A DNA stretch of 64,000 nucleotides from Leishmania mexicana MHOM/GT/2001/U1103 (GCF_000234665.1 NC_018315.1:186001-250000), one strand, 5' to 3'. Counted from the first letter of the stretch, positions 19,399 to 31,400 are shown. Notes: a model not told the origin generated them from the letters alone. Program-made: numbers and translations.

Positions 19399-21522
19399 CA
19401 CAGCATTGCAGGCGCATGTGTGTGTGTGTGTGTGCTTGCGTGGGCGGAGCGTTGAGGTGAGAGCGAGAGGCATCCGCTTCCACCCCACCCACCCACGCCA
19501 CCAGCACCCATAACACTAAACAGAAGAACTTGGAACCACCAACGCTATCAGGAGGCAGCAGAAAATGTAAAGAAACAGGACGGAGGGGCGGAGAGAGGGG
19601 AGGAGGCTGTCGTTCCTTATTCGCCGGAATGGGCTGGGCTTCTCTTTGCCTCACGCACTTCGCTGTCTCTCTGCCTTCTGCCCTTGTGTTCGTTTTCCGT
19701 ATCTCGGGGCAGGGAAGAGGCGGCAACGCTCTCGCGCGAATGCGGCGCGCTGGATGGGGGGGGGGGGCGAAGCGCTACACACCAACACGTATTAAAAAGG
19801 GCACATGTGCAACGAATATGGCCGTCGATGGCTGTGGACTGCGGGAGCGTCGACAAAGAAAAAAGGGGGGAAACTCAGAGAAGAGAGGGAAGCAGAAGCA
19901 AGGTGCATGCGTGTGTGGTCTATCGTGGAGGAGGAGTGGTCTTCGAGGTGCTTTCATTTTAGTGTGCATGCGCGCGTACCTCTGGAGCTGAATGCTGCAC
20001 TGGCAACTCTGTTGAACAGCACAACGACAAAGAAAATGAATGAACGTGAAGGTGCCGGGCCGGAGAGGGAGACAGGGGGGGTTGAGCACCTGCCAATACC
20101 CACAAGGCAGTGCATCCATTGTACGCTGCTGGCTCATAGAATGTAGGGAAGGCTGAGGGAGAGCGGGAGGGGGGAGGGATGCATGTCTGCGCGCCAGCTA
20201 TGCGCTGCAGGCGCACTCGCCGGATACGCATCGTCATCTGGATCCCTCTTTTACTTACTTGGCGATGGGGGCACACGTTCAGGTGTTTTGTTCGGCTGTA
20301 ATGCTGATGAGTGATTGAAGAGGATGCACCGCATCGCGAGCCTCTTCCGTTGTTTCTCCCTTGGCTATTGTTTTGCTTTCTTCTTGACTGCAGTCATTCA
20401 ACATGTTGCGCAGACTCGCACGGATTGTGACGAGTCGAGTTACCCAGCTGGCGGGACACTCCACATCGGTTTCTTCTCTGATCGCCTAGTTGCGGTGTTC
20501 TCCGTCTATCATGTGACTCTCTCTCTATCGTGACATGGAAGGGGGAGGGGTGGGTGAGCTCGGGCTCCCGGGGAGGACTTGAGTGAGACTGAGCCTTCGC
20601 AGAGGGATTCGGATGCACTCACGCAACCACACGCTCCACGAGCATCAAAGAGGGCAGCGCGACAGAGAATAACACGCAGCCTCAGGAGGTAATTGTGTGC
20701 GTGTGTGTGTGCATGGACGGCATGTGCAGCGGGTAGAGAGCACCGGGGAAACCGGGTCCACGCCTCCGCTCTGGCCCACTACTTTAAGCCTTCGGAGCAT
20801 TATGCTGTTATGTCGACGTTTTATTTCTTTCGTTCTTTTCCCACTCCTGCCGTTGGACGTACAGGGCGTGATGGGGCGCACGTGTTGCAAGAGGGAAGGT
20901 GTGTGTGTGTGGTGATGGGGGAGGAGGGGGGGAGTACCGCAGCGAAAAGGAAAAAAATGGACAACGCGGATAGAGCGAGCGAGCCCGAAACGGCTGCGTG
21001 GTTGCCGCTGCGCAGGCCTGCACATCTCTCCGCAGCCACCCCAAGAGGATACCCTGTGCGCGTTTTGCGCGTGGGGTGCACACGCCGGGTGGCGGTGTCA
21101 TCACAACATCTCGGCAGCTCCCATGCGGGCATCAACTCTCGCGTTTTGCGAAGCCCTCGCTTTGGACAGGCGTCGAGTGAGGAGCGGCAGCGATGGCCCA
21201 CGACAACACCGCGCTGACACGCGCAGCGAAAACACACCGCGGGCCCCTTGCGTGCAGTTGCCGCGCCGAGTGTAAAGCGATGCGACCGGGGCTTGGAGCA
21301 AGCGCGAAGAGAACCGGACCAGCGAAGACAGGCAGCGAGGCGTGGCTGTTGCACAAACCCTCCCCATGACCATGGCACCCGGCACCGGCCCCCACAGAGT
21401 AGCACAGGGCGTGCTTGTGTGTGGCGTGGTGCGGGGTATCCGGGGCACAAGCGCTGGCGCGACTGGGAGGGCGAGGCATGGCGCACAGGCTGGGTGCACG
21501 GACTCGGTGGGCCCTGGCCTGG

Positions 21523-21920
21523 AGCTGGCCAACTTTCTCCCTGAGCTCACCCGGCATGCGTGTGTGGGTCACCCCCTGCCACCCGCACGGAAGGCGCCAC
21601 CGCTTGCTGCCCTCCAGCGGGTGGACCCTGGGCGCGGCCCGCGTGGGTCAAGGGGTGCGGCACCCCCGAGGCCGGTGGGCGCAGACGACGCGGAGCGTAT
21701 CCGAGGAAGGGGGCGGGAGGGGCCCGTTAGGCGCATGGGCGGACTCGGCGGCAGGGCGGTTTGGCCCAGACGACCAGGATGGAACCGTGGCGCGGCAGCG
21801 GCAGATGCGCTGCGGCTGTGTGTGCGTGTACTCGCTGGCTTGCTCGTTGTGGAAGCGGCACGTGATGGAGCGCTGTGCCTCGTTCGAGCCCTACGAGCAG
21901 CACCGCATTGACGTGTAGTT
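21523..21920 (+). repeat. SIDER-like dispersed repeat
   Basis: GC-rich segment whose first 88 bases are identical to the last 88 bases of the window (63913-64000), with unrelated sequence immediately upstream in both places. That fixes a likely 5' boundary at 21523. The 3' boundary is not defined by comparison; the GC-rich character ends near 21920. The sequence resembles my recollection of Leishmania SIDER2 elements, which sit in 3' UTRs and can destabilise mRNA. Here it would lie in the 3' flank of cytochrome b5. The 189-residue open frame across it is not considered coding. Confidence 0.65.
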
Positions 21921-22756
21921 GCTGTGGCCTTTTCTTTGCAGCTTTGTTGTGGCTCTAGCCTTTGGCTCGTCTCTCTGTCTGATGGTCCCCCGCTTGGCAG
22001 CGGGCTTCCCTGTGCCCCGCTGGTACCTCATACCCAGCCACCATCGCCGTCGGAGAGGGAAAAAGTCTGCAGACGAGGCCCTCCACCGGAGGGGAAGGGG
22101 CCCCACGCACAGACACGGTAAAAGGCAAGCAGGCAGGCGCGACATGAAGCTCAGCGTCACGTCCAAGGAGAGAGAAGGGGGAGGGCAATGCGAGAAAAGG
22201 ACACCGAAAATATGCGGACGAGATGCAAAGGCCCATGAGCGCAAGGCGCAAAGGACGTTCCTTCGACTGGTCTGTACGTCCTCGAGCTGTTGGAGGGTGC
22301 TCCTTGCTCGTTGTCTGCCCTACCCATCCCCCCTCTCCCGTCCCCGTTTTACGTTGCAGTGAGGGATGGCGGGGCTACACGGGTATGTTGTGGGCCGCAC
22401 CCACCGAACCACCACATATATATATATATATATGTATACTGTACATACGTATATATGTGTGTATCTATGTATGCCGATGTGGGCCTTTGTGGTCTAGGTT
22501 AGCCCGCATGTGTCCCCTCATTACGTTTTCCTTTTCGATGTCGTTACATCATCCCTCCTCCCCTCTCCTCCCCTCGCGTTCCTTTTCCTTTCGAACACGT
22601 CACCCACACACGCACACGATGGCGTCAGCCGTGGCCAACACCTTCTCGCTCTTCTCTCTCCTGCTTTCTTTATTCTTTCTGAAAGATCAACCAAAGCCAC
22701 ATACACGTACACACGCATGCGTGTATACCTATGCATGCATACAGGCACATGCATAC

Positions 22757-22779
22757 ACCCACCCACCCACCCACCCACC
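22757..22779. repeat. CCCA tetranucleotide repeat
   Basis: Tandem ACCC units, about six copies, in the intergenic region before MCCB. Confidence 0.9.
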
Positions 22780-23015
22780 TCCTCCGAGGGCAAAGGAATT
22801 AGGCAGACCTGTTTGCTCTCTCTCTTCTCCTTTGGACCCATTTTCGCGTTGGCGTGTGCGTGCGACTTCTTCCGCGCCTGCCCCTTCGCACATCGTCTCA
22901 AGAGACGTAAAGGAGAACTCGTGTGAAGTAGAAGGGAGGAGGAGGAGGAGGAGTGGTCCTGAGACGACTGTCCATCTCGTCATTCCCGTAGCCTATTTCG
23001 TGAAGTTACAGCCGT

Positions 23016-23055
23016 ATACATACATACATATATATATATATATGTATGTATGTAT
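23016..23055. repeat. 40-bp perfect TA/CATA palindrome
   Basis: Left arm of ATAC units (23016-23030), a TA core (23031-23040), and a right arm of GTAT units (23041-23055) that is the exact reverse complement of the left. It could form a hairpin in RNA or a cruciform in DNA. Confidence 0.85.
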
Positions 23056-23120
23056 GTATTTCTCCCTTAGTGTCGTTCCGTGCCGTTGCTGCTACTCACA
23101 GTCCTCGCTCTCATAAACCC

Positions 23121-23164
23121 CTCCCTCCCTCCCTCCCTCCCTCCCTCCCTCCCTCCCTCCCTCC
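23121..23164. repeat. CCCT tetranucleotide repeat
   Basis: About eleven tandem CTCC units ending in a C run, purely pyrimidine on the + strand, about 400 bases before the MCCB start. Confidence 0.9.
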
Positions 23165-23437
23165 CCCCGGCGCCTTTCCGTGTGAGAGAAGCGCCGAGCA
23201 GCGGAGGCTGTTCCTGCATCCGCGACCTATACGTCTCGTTTCGTGTGTACGGCCACGATCGAGGAGAAAAAAAAAGCAGCCTCAGCCGTGCTCCCATCAT
23301 CTCGGAGATCGCTGAAGCGGAGCGGAAGTGAGGGAGAAGGCGCGAGCACCGGCGTGACGTCCCGTCATCAGCGTTTCCTTTCGCAGTATTTCTTTTTTTT
23401 TTGGATTTCGTGTGGTTGGCCGCGCTCCGACTACGCG

Positions 23438-23490
23438 CCCCCCTCCCTCTCCCGCTGCCATCCCCGATCTCTCTCTGTGCGCGTGTGCAG
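23438..23490 (+). promoter_or_regulatory. Candidate spliced-leader acceptor for MCCB
   Basis: C/T-rich stretch ending in GTGCAG with AG at 23489-23490, giving a 5' UTR of about 74 nt. An alternative AG lies at 23385-23386. Confidence 0.5.
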
Positions 23491-23564
23491 GGCTGCATGC
23501 AAGCACACGCCCTATCGACATTGGTAGATAAGCGCACTTATTGTTGTGGAACGCGACGCACGAC

Positions 23565-25640
23565 ATGCTCCGAGCATCGGTGATGCGCGCTCTTGGCAGG
23601 CCAGGCTCGCCTAGCATTGCTGCTAGTGCCTGTGGCACGGGTCGCATTCCCATGGCTGCACTGTTCCGTCGCACTGCTACGCCGACTGCAGCGTCTGCCA
23701 CGGCCGCTGCTGTGACGTCAGCGCTGTGGTGCACTCGGTGCTTTGAAAGCTCCAGTGCGGAGTCGCCGCCAAACGATCCTGGTGCGGGCGAGAAAGTGAG
23801 GTCGGCTGAGGAGCCGCGCGTTGAAGCGACTCCGACGCCATCGGAGGCGACCGCAGCGCCGGCCGCCGCTGCCACTCCCGCACCTGCCACCCTTATCAAG
23901 AGCAAGGGGGTCGACTACGCCCGACTCTACGCGCATCACCCGATCGACTACGAGCGATCCACTTCGCAGTCCCCCAACATACTGCGTTTTCCTGCGAACA
24001 CGTCTGACCCGACGTTCCAGGAGAACATGGCGCGCATGGAGGGTTTTGTTGAGCAGCTGCGCGCACGCGTGCGGTACGTGCAAGCCGGTGGCGTTGTGTC
24101 GGCGGAGGATGCTGCCAAGGCCGGTGTCTCTATTGCATCCATCGAGGCGGACGACCGTGTCCGCAAGCTGCACCTGAGCCGCGGCAAGATGCTCGCGCGC
24201 GAGCGCATCGAGCGGCTTATCGACCCTGGCACCCGCTTCCTCGAGCTCTCGCAGCTGGCTGGGTGGGACTTGTACTGGGATGACAAGAAGAAGGAGTACG
24301 AGAGGTGCTACAGTGGTGGCATTTTGACGGGCGTCGGCATCGTGAACGGCGTTCGATGCATGCTCGTCGCGAACGACGCAACGGTGAAGGGTGGAACGTA
24401 CTACCCAATCAGCGTGAAGAAGCACCTGCGCGCGCAGAAGATTGCGGAGCAGAACCACCTGCCCTGCATCTATCTCGTCGACAGCGGCGGCGCGAACCTC
24501 AGCCGTCAGGACGACGTCTTCCCTGATGAGCAGCACTTTGGTCATATATTTTTTAACGAGGCGCGAATGTCCGCCAAGTCCATCTCGCAGATTGCGGTGG
24601 TGATGGGCAGTTGCACGGCGGGTGGCGCCTACGTGCCAGCTATGGCAGATGAAAATATCATTGTAGCCCGCAACGGCACCATCTTCCTCGGCGGGCCGCC
24701 GCTTGTCTTCGCGGCCACCGGAGAGAAGGTATCGTCAGAGGGTCTCGGAGGCGCAGACGTGCACTGCCGCATCAGTGGCGTGGCGGATCACTACGCGACT
24801 GACGACCTGCACGCCTTGTACCTCGCGCGCCGCGCCGTGGCGAACTTGAACTTGAAGGAGCACAATGAAGCTCGGAACCCAACCGATATGAAGCCGGTGC
24901 CACCGCTGTACGACCCGAGGGAGCTGGGCGGGTTTATCCCGGATATGCTGTCGGACGTTGTCAAGAGCTTCGACGTGCGGGCCATCATTGCGCGCATCGT
25001 CGACGGCAGCCGCTTCGATGAGTTCAAGGCGCTGTACGGTAGTACGCTTGTGTGCGGCTTCGCAAGGGTTGAGGGAATGCAGGTAGGCATTATCGCGAAC
25101 CAGGGCATCCTCTACTCGGAATCCGCCCTGAAGGGGGCGCACTTTATCGGTCTGTGCACGCAGCGCAAGGTGCCGCTGCTCTTCCTCCAGAACATCACCG
25201 GCTTTATGGTGGGCAAGAAATACGAGGAGGGCGGCATCGCTCGCAACGGTGCTCGGCTCGTGATGGCAGTGTCCACGGCACCGGTGCCGAAGATCACGGT
25301 ACTCATAGGTGGCAGCTATGGCGCCGGCAACTACGGCATGTGCGGGCGCGCCTTCGAGCCGCGCTTCCTCTTCATGTGGCCAAACGCGCGCATCAGCGTG
25401 ATGGGCGGGACGCAGGCCGCCACGGTGCTTGCCTTAACGAACCGTAACTTGAAGAATGCCTCGGAGGCCGAGGTTGCTGCGTTCAAGGACAAGGTGAAGA
25501 AGAAGTACGAGAGGGAGGGTTCGTGCTACTACAGCACCGCGCGCCTCTGGGACGACGGCGTGATTGCTCCGGAGGACACGCGTGTCGTTGTGGCAGAAGC
25601 GCTGCGCGCGACGCGGCTGGAACCGATGGAAAAAAAATAG
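23565..25640 (+). CDS. MCCB: 3-methylcrotonyl-CoA carboxylase beta subunit (mitochondrial carboxyltransferase)
   Basis: A 691-residue protein of the acyl-CoA carboxyltransferase family. It transfers CO2 from biotin on the alpha subunit to 3-methylcrotonyl-CoA in mitochondrial leucine breakdown. The N-terminal 110 residues are Arg/Ala/Ser-rich and fit a mitochondrial presequence. The N-terminal half of the domain has [51 protein letters not shown] and [16 protein letters not shown]. The C-terminal half has [57 protein letters not shown] and [11 protein letters not shown]. These match the beta subunit of methylcrotonyl-CoA rather than propionyl-CoA carboxylase, notably NITGFMVG and [11 protein letters not shown]. 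The frame is open from TTG 23541, but the first ATG is 23565. A biotin-bearing alpha subunit is not in this window. Confidence 0.93.
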   Translation: MLRASVMRALGRPGSPSIAASACGTGRIPMAALFRRTATPTAASATAAAVTSALWCTRCFESSSAESPPNDPGAGEKVRSAEEPRVEATPTPSEATAAPAAAATPAPATLIKSKGVDYARLYAHHPIDYERSTSQSPNILRFPANTSDPTFQENMARMEGFVEQLRARVRYVQAGGVVSAEDAAKAGVSIASIEADDRVRKLHLSRGKMLARERIERLIDPGTRFLELSQLAGWDLYWDDKKKEYERCYSGGILTGVGIVNGVRCMLVANDATVKGGTYYPISVKKHLRAQKIAEQNHLPCIYLVDSGGANLSRQDDVFPDEQHFGHIFFNEARMSAKSISQIAVVMGSCTAGGAYVPAMADENIIVARNGTIFLGGPPLVFAATGEKVSSEGLGGADVHCRISGVADHYATDDLHALYLARRAVANLNLKEHNEARNPTDMKPVPPLYDPRELGGFIPDMLSDVVKSFDVRAIIARIVDGSRFDEFKALYGSTLVCGFARVEGMQVGIIANQGILYSESALKGAHFIGLCTQRKVPLLFLQNITGFMVGKKYEEGGIARNGARLVMAVSTAPVPKITVLIGGSYGAGNYGMCGRAFEPRFLFMWPNARISVMGGTQAATVLALTNRNLKNASEAEVAAFKDKVKKKYEREGSCYYSTARLWDDGVIAPEDTRVVVAEALRATRLEPMEKK

Positions 25641-25823
25641 AGCGTGGAGGTGCCCATGCAAGTTTTTTTGGTGCGCGTGCTCTTGTGAGAGGGTGCGCTG
25701 TGCGCAAAAAAAAACCTGTAACAGCCTCCACGGGTGCGCTTCTTCGTTCGCGCTCTCTGTCCTTCTCGCTTCCCTCGTGCGATGGGGCGCATACATGCTC
25801 TCGCCGTCTGTGTTGTACTCGGG

Positions 25824-25857
25824 TTGTGTGTGTGTGTGTCTGTGTGTGTGTGTGTGT
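25824..25857. repeat. GT microsatellite
   Basis: Interrupted GT run in the 3' flank of MCCB. Confidence 0.9.
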
Positions 25858-26385
25858 TCGCTGATGTGCTTTTCGGTGCCCATTTCTTTATTTTCACGGA
25901 GTCAGATCGGGCGTGGGTGTTGCTGGGAAGGTTGATGGCATGGAGCTCATCGTCCTCGTCCCCATCGCGACTCTGCCGCTGCGCCACGGCTGTCCTCCTG
26001 TGAATGCTGGGCGTGGCGGCTGAGGAGAGGAGACGGGGTCGTGAGGAGAGGTGGAAAGACGTGTTGAGATAGGCGACGATCAGTGAGCGATAGCGCAGGA
26101 GGCGTGTTTGACTACCACCGCCACGGTGAGGCACGGACTTGACCTTGTCTCGGGGCTGTGTAGTCCCTACACCGCTGTGTTTACGTGCCAGCCGTTTTTA
26201 TGTCAAGGGGCACATCACATCAGCACTGATGCTAACGTGCCTGCGCGCGGACGAGCACCCTAGCCTGTCATACCATCCTTTCTTGCGCACATGTGCCCCC
26301 CCTCCCCCCATGCTACCACAGGCATTCATGCTCAACTTGCCATGGACCCCATCCTTGCGGGTGGATGGGCCCAAGGCGTTTGTAT

Positions 26386-26496
26386 CGTTTCTCTTCCTCT
26401 TCCTCTTCTTGCTCTCACCGCGTAACTCGCCGGCTGCGTGTTTTTGGCGTTTCCACTGACTGCCCTGCGCTCACCCTTGCCTCCGGTGCGACTCAG
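26386..26496 (+). promoter_or_regulatory. Candidate spliced-leader acceptor for the zinc-knuckle gene
   Basis: C/T-rich tract at 26386-26420; the first AG after it is at 26495-26496, leaving a 5' UTR of about 149 nt. Confidence 0.45.
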
Positions 26497-26645
26497 TGCG
26501 AAGAAGAAAACAACAGAGAAGCGAAAGCTGAGCGGCGTACTGCAGTAAGTACAGATATACGGCCACGGCGCACCCTTCGAGTGTCGCCCCACTTTTGCCA
26601 CATCGCTTTGTCTTACCCAGCGCTCCTTCACTGCTCAGCCTCCCC

Positions 26646-28430
26646 ATGACGGATCTGAGAGGACCGCCGCCCGGCAAGGCGATCTCCACCTCAAGCGGCT
26701 TCGTGCAGTGCAGCACGCACAATGTCCGGCGCAAGGCCGAATGCTGCGAGATGAAGGCGGTGCTGAACGCTGATATGGAGGTGATTGAGTACATATGCGT
26801 CTGCAGGCACCCCTTCACGTGCAAGTCGGCTAGTGAGCGGCAGAGCAATGGCCTAGGAGCCGCTTCTGGCGCTCGCAGAGACGCTCCGGATGGGGAGAGC
26901 AGCGGCGCTGCGCCGCTCGTCATAGACGCCAGCAGCACGAGGATGAAGGCTCACTCCCAGGACCACCACCATGGTGGGCAGCGCAGTGCTGCCGAGGCAG
27001 CAGATGGGGAGACCGGCGTTAGCACTCTCTTCGCCGTGTCTTTTTACGATGCCTCGCGCAGCACATCAGGCCCGAGCGCCGCTGCCGCCGCTGCCTCGCC
27101 AAAACTGTCCGCTAAAGACGGGGAAGACAAGGGTGACGTGAACGGCGAAGGCACGAAGGCTAATGCAACGACGATTAGCGACAGCGACACCGATGACGTG
27201 GACTCCCTCGACAACTTACCTTCGTTCACTGCCGGCGCTGCCCCAGCCACCGCTGCCGTCGCATCGCTCCCTGCCGCTCCACGAGAACGCCCGCGCTACT
27301 ACGACTCCGTGCAGAACGCCGGCACCGGGGGCCACGCACCGCCGGCTAAGGTGTGCTGGGGCTGCGGCATGTCAGGACACGAGAAGCCCGCTTGCCCCAA
27401 CGCGCTGTGCCGCACCTGCCACCAGAGGCGTGGGCCGTACGGGTCACCACACCGATGCACGTCCGTGGTCACGCCGTCGCCGTTCATCGTGTACCCGACG
27501 CCGTCCGAGTGGCGCGCGGCAACTCAGAAGACGGCGGCCGCAGCGGGGGAGCCGAACGGCATGGCAGCCGTGCGCTGTGTGGCGTGCAACGAGTACGGCC
27601 ACTTCGACTGCTCCACTGTGGTGTTGCCCTCCTCGTACGCCTTGGTTGCTTCGTCGTCCCCCGGCCCTGCCGCAGTGCCGCACACGCTCATCCCCAGCTG
27701 CTGCTTCTGTGGCGTCCGCGGGCACACTGTCTTCGACTGCCAGCAGCGTGAGCACGTCAACCCTGACTACTTTGAGCGACGCAACCAACTCTTCGCGGAT
27801 TCCGCGCGCCGTGGCAGCGGTATTACAGCAGCTGGTGCGTCCTCCAACAACAGCGGCGGTAACAGCGGCTACGGACACCCCTTGCAACAGCAACACCAGC
27901 AGCGGTTCTACGGCAGTCCCACCAGTGGGGCACCGTTGCCATCCTCCTCGTTTACGCGCTACGGCAACGACCGCGGCGGTGTCGGTGGTGGCCAGCGCCG
28001 TGAGCGAGACTGGTGCGACAATCGCGAGCAGCGCTTAGGTGGCAACCAGTACAGCAACAGCCGCCGTGAGGGCAGCGCGTACTACAACGACTCCTACGGT
28101 GGCGAACGGGATCATCAGCGACGGCGCTACGAGTCTCCGTCGTTCTCTCGTGCCGGCGGCGGCCCTGCCCCCTCGTCGTCGCCTCTCGTGCACGGTCGAG
28201 ACCGCTTTCAAGAGGGTGGTCAGCGGCACCATGAGGAGCGATCTCGTGACAACTACGGTAGCCGCCACCAACGTTACTCAGAGGCTGAGCACGGCGGTGC
28301 TGGGCAACGTGGCCACGGCCAGCGGTCGCATTACTCGCAGCAGTCGCAGCACTCCCACCATCACGGTTCATCGCGCCGCGGCGGCCGTCGTGGGGACAGC
28401 GGTTACTACAGCGACGACAACTTGTTTTAG
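26646..28430 (+). CDS. CCHC zinc-knuckle protein with RGG/Tyr-rich tail, probable RNA-binding protein
   Basis: A 594-residue protein from the first ATG of the frame at 26646. Residues about 20-60 hold a Cys/His cluster (CSTHNVRRKAECCEMK, then CVCRHPFTC). A Ser/Ala-rich acidic linker follows to about 225. A zinc-knuckle array spans about 235-375: CWGCGMSGHEKPAC and CCFCGVRGHTVFDC are classic CX2CX4HX4C knuckles, with two variants between them (CRTCHQRR... and CVACNEYGHFDC). The last 180 residues are rich in Gly, Arg, Ser, Tyr and His, with many RGG/SRR-like groups, a disordered RNA-binding tail. The array recalls Air1/Air2 or ZCCHC7 proteins that feed RNA to exosome-linked polyadenylation, but that is weak homology by arrangement only. 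RNA binding is a reasonable inference; the precise role is not visible. Confidence 0.8.
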   Translation: MTDLRGPPPGKAISTSSGFVQCSTHNVRRKAECCEMKAVLNADMEVIEYICVCRHPFTCKSASERQSNGLGAASGARRDAPDGESSGAAPLVIDASSTRMKAHSQDHHHGGQRSAAEAADGETGVSTLFAVSFYDASRSTSGPSAAAAAASPKLSAKDGEDKGDVNGEGTKANATTISDSDTDDVDSLDNLPSFTAGAAPATAAVASLPAAPRERPRYYDSVQNAGTGGHAPPAKVCWGCGMSGHEKPACPNALCRTCHQRRGPYGSPHRCTSVVTPSPFIVYPTPSEWRAATQKTAAAAGEPNGMAAVRCVACNEYGHFDCSTVVLPSSYALVASSSPGPAAVPHTLIPSCCFCGVRGHTVFDCQQREHVNPDYFERRNQLFADSARRGSGITAAGASSNNSGGNSGYGHPLQQQHQQRFYGSPTSGAPLPSSSFTRYGNDRGGVGGGQRRERDWCDNREQRLGGNQYSNSRREGSAYYNDSYGGERDHQRRRYESPSFSRAGGGPAPSSSPLVHGRDRFQEGGQRHHEERSRDNYGSRHQRYSEAEHGGAGQRGHGQRSHYSQQSQHSHHHGSSRRGGRRGDSGYYSDDNLF

Positions 28431-31400
28431 AGCCCTGGAGAGGTGCGCACAAGTTACTGTGATGGTGAGCGGTGATGACGGTGGTGGTGAATGGAGCGTG
28501 CACTTGGGCTGGGAAGGGTGGGTGGAGGGGAGGGGATCGAATGCACGGCGACTTGTGTAACCGCCGATGCATCAGCCATGGCGGTGGCCGGAGGCTACAG
28601 GCGTAGACCGTTGAGCACGCGTGCTGCCCCGCCTTCTTCCGTGCGTAGAACCTCCCCTTCACCTTTTTTTTTGATTCCAGCATGTACCTCTCTCTCTCTC
28701 GTGTGCGTGTGTGTGTGTTGCCTTGCGCGAAAGGACGTTGGCTGTGGTGCACTGTCCCCATCCACCCATTGCTCATGCAGCTTCTCTGTGGTTGCACGTG
28801 GACGTGTATGTGGCTGCTGCTGCTGCTGTCGCTGCGCACCGAGTTGGATAATGCCGTATATATTTATATATACATGCTAATCAAATAAGAACAGCCCTAC
28901 ATGTCACTCCAAAGAGAGACCCCCTGGGGCGCCTGTATGCACGCGTACTTGAGTGAGCGCCAGCCCTCGCAGCTTCATCGCACACGCTGCGCGGATGTCT
29001 TCATGTGAAGATACCGAGAAGGGCGGAGACCGGGCAGACAGGACGGCCTCTTTCTTCGGCTTGCCGTCTTCCTCCCTTTTTTTTCGCTTTTTCATGCGCA
29101 CATGCCAGCGGGCAAGTGGCGCAGCAGCGCTCAATGCTCGTATGACAATGACCTCCAGCTTGGAGGCGGCGCGTGTGCGTGTGCGTGTGGAGGCGGTTGG
29201 CAAGAAGAGGGGATCAGGGTTCTCCTGTTGGCGTGTCTGCGGTGAGTTTCTGAGGTTGCCATCACGTGCCCGCCCATTTCCAGACCTGCGCAGTATCGAC
29301 TGCACACAGTTTCTTCCGTGCCCGACTCCTCATCCCACCCGTGCGAGATCCCGCCATGAATCCTTGCAGCGCATGATATCCACTCAACTTGCCGCCATCC
29401 TGTTACCATCCTTTCCTCGCGCCTTCCGCATTGAACGGGTGTGGCTCTCTTCGCGCCGCTTTCACCGGTCATTCTCGGCGACAATTGACCTGTACTACAC
29501 ACACTCACACGTGTTGTATGCGCAGCTTCTACAACTGTAGGCTCTATTCTTTTTTTTTGTCCCATCGCCAACCTATTCACGCTCACAACTCCCCCGTTCT
29601 CCGTCTCTCACGGTGTTTCTTTTGTTTTTTTTCTTTACCTGTCTTTCTTCGCTTGTGGTTTCGCTCACTCTCGTGTGATTCGCACGTGCACGCTTTCCGG
29701 TCCTTCGGTCTCTCTCCACCCCGCTCCTCCCCTCGCGCCCTTCTCCTTTCTTCTCCCAGTGATTTGCATCGTTGTGCCCCCTGTGTGTGTCTGTCCGTCT
29801 GTCTCGGTCTCTCTGTGTTTCTCGGGCCCATCCCTTCCCCCTCCCTCCCCCAACCACACCCACGACCCACACAACAACGAACAAATTCCTCACGAGCTGT
29901 GGGGCGGAAGACAGATTCCCAAGGAAAAGGTGAGCGAGGGATATACACAAGGCACCTGCGGCAGCGTTCCAACCCGCGCAGGTACGTGCAGTCACCCACG
30001 TGTAAAACGGAAAAAAAATCGATTCCCATCAGCACTCATCTTTGTCGTTCTGTTCTCCTGCCCTTTTGTCGCCGACAAAAGTCTTTCCTTTCAAACACAG
30101 CGGCACGGCTGCTGTGGCTGCCCCCCTCCTCTTCCGACCCTCTCCCTACCCTTGGCCATCGCCACCCACTCCTTTGTACACGTATCTTGAAAGACACCAC
30201 GACGAGTGGACGCGCAGCGTCACGGGGGCATTATTAGGCTCTTCGCGGTTTCGTTTGTTATTTTCTCCCCTTTAAAAAACAAACAAACAATTGCCTTCTC
30301 ACTTTGTTTATTCTTTTTTATTTTCGTTGTCATCTCACGTTTTCCGCGCTTCCGTCTCTCTCTGCGGTGGCTCGGATCAGAGGCACGCGAATAACAGCAG
30401 CACATACGCACCTAGATACGCGCGCGTCTACATCGGCACGCCCCCACCCTCTCTCCTTTCCGTTCCTCTTTATTTTTATTTATTTATTTCATGAGTTTTA
30501 TGTCAAACATCTGACACCCCCACACACATCTGTATATATATATATATTATATGTATATATATTCCCCTCTCTCGCTGACCGTCACGCTGTAGTCTGCTTG
30601 TCTCTGTATTGCGCCTGGAGTGTGTCTCGATCGAAGAACGGCTGCCTTCGCGCGCCTTGCTTTTTCGTCTCTCCGTTTTTCTCGCACCACACAGGAAGAC
30701 ACACACCAGGCCCCCCCCCCCACACACACACTCCCGCTCTCCACTCTTCGCTCTCCCCTGAGATTTGAAGACACGTATTTCATTCTTTTTTTTCATTTGG
30801 ATCCGTTCGGCCGTTTTCTTTTCCCGCTGTGTGGGGTGATAAGTGCGTGCGTGTGGTGAGGCCCCAAGGGAAGACAGATCCACCTTGTCTCTTCCATGGC
30901 AACTGGCTCGTGCCCCTTGTCCTCCTCTTGACCTCACCGTCTTGCCGCCGGCTCTGTGACTCAGTTACTTGCTCTCTTCTTTGATTGCCACTGCGCCTGC
31001 GCCACGCCCCGCCCGTCCCCCCTCCCTCTGACGGCGTCGCATTGTTTCGGTCATCAGCTCCTAAGAAGTGTGTACTTGGCGGGCGACCCAATTCGCTCGC
31101 CCCCTTTTCTCGCCAAGCCCTCCCCACCCCCACCTCTCCTGCTGCACCGTCGAGCGCACCACGAAACCCACGCTCCCGCAGCCCACCCCTAGTTTTCCAC
31201 ACGAGCACCTCCGAGGAAACGCAAACAACCCTCTCCTCCTCCCCCCGCGCGCACACAGACGCACAGACACATAGAGGTGGCTCACGCCAAGAAAAATAGA
31301 GGGAAAGGCTATCGTGGCAAGACCAACACCAGCGGAGCTTCCGTGCAGCCGAAGCGAAGGTGCCAATCGGAGGAAAACGCAACAGAACTTTAAAGGTAAG

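Larger units (their letters stand above)
19399..23564. other. Long intergenic region between cytochrome b5 and MCCB
   Basis: About 4.2 kb without an intact gene. It holds a G run (19758-19768), the SIDER-like repeat starting at 21523, a TA repeat (about 22416-22433), a CCCA repeat (22757-22779), a TA-rich palindrome (23016-23055) and a CCCT repeat (23121-23164). The GC-rich stretch 21170-21522 just before the repeat may belong to the same element. Confidence 0.65.
25641..26645. other. Intergenic region between MCCB and the zinc-knuckle gene
   Basis: Contains a GT repeat (25824-25857) and C/T tracts ending in the acceptor before the next gene. No gene seen. Confidence 0.7.

Noticed and set aside
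21342..21911. 189-codon open frame in the SIDER-like repeat
   Set aside because: The DNA is a dispersed repeat shared with 63913-64000; the product is Gly/Arg/Ala-rich with no domain and a second overlapping frame is equally open.
22757..23164. Short tandem repeats considered as a CRISPR array or telomere-like tract
   Set aside because: Units are 2-4 bases with no spacers and do not match the trypanosomatid telomere hexamer.
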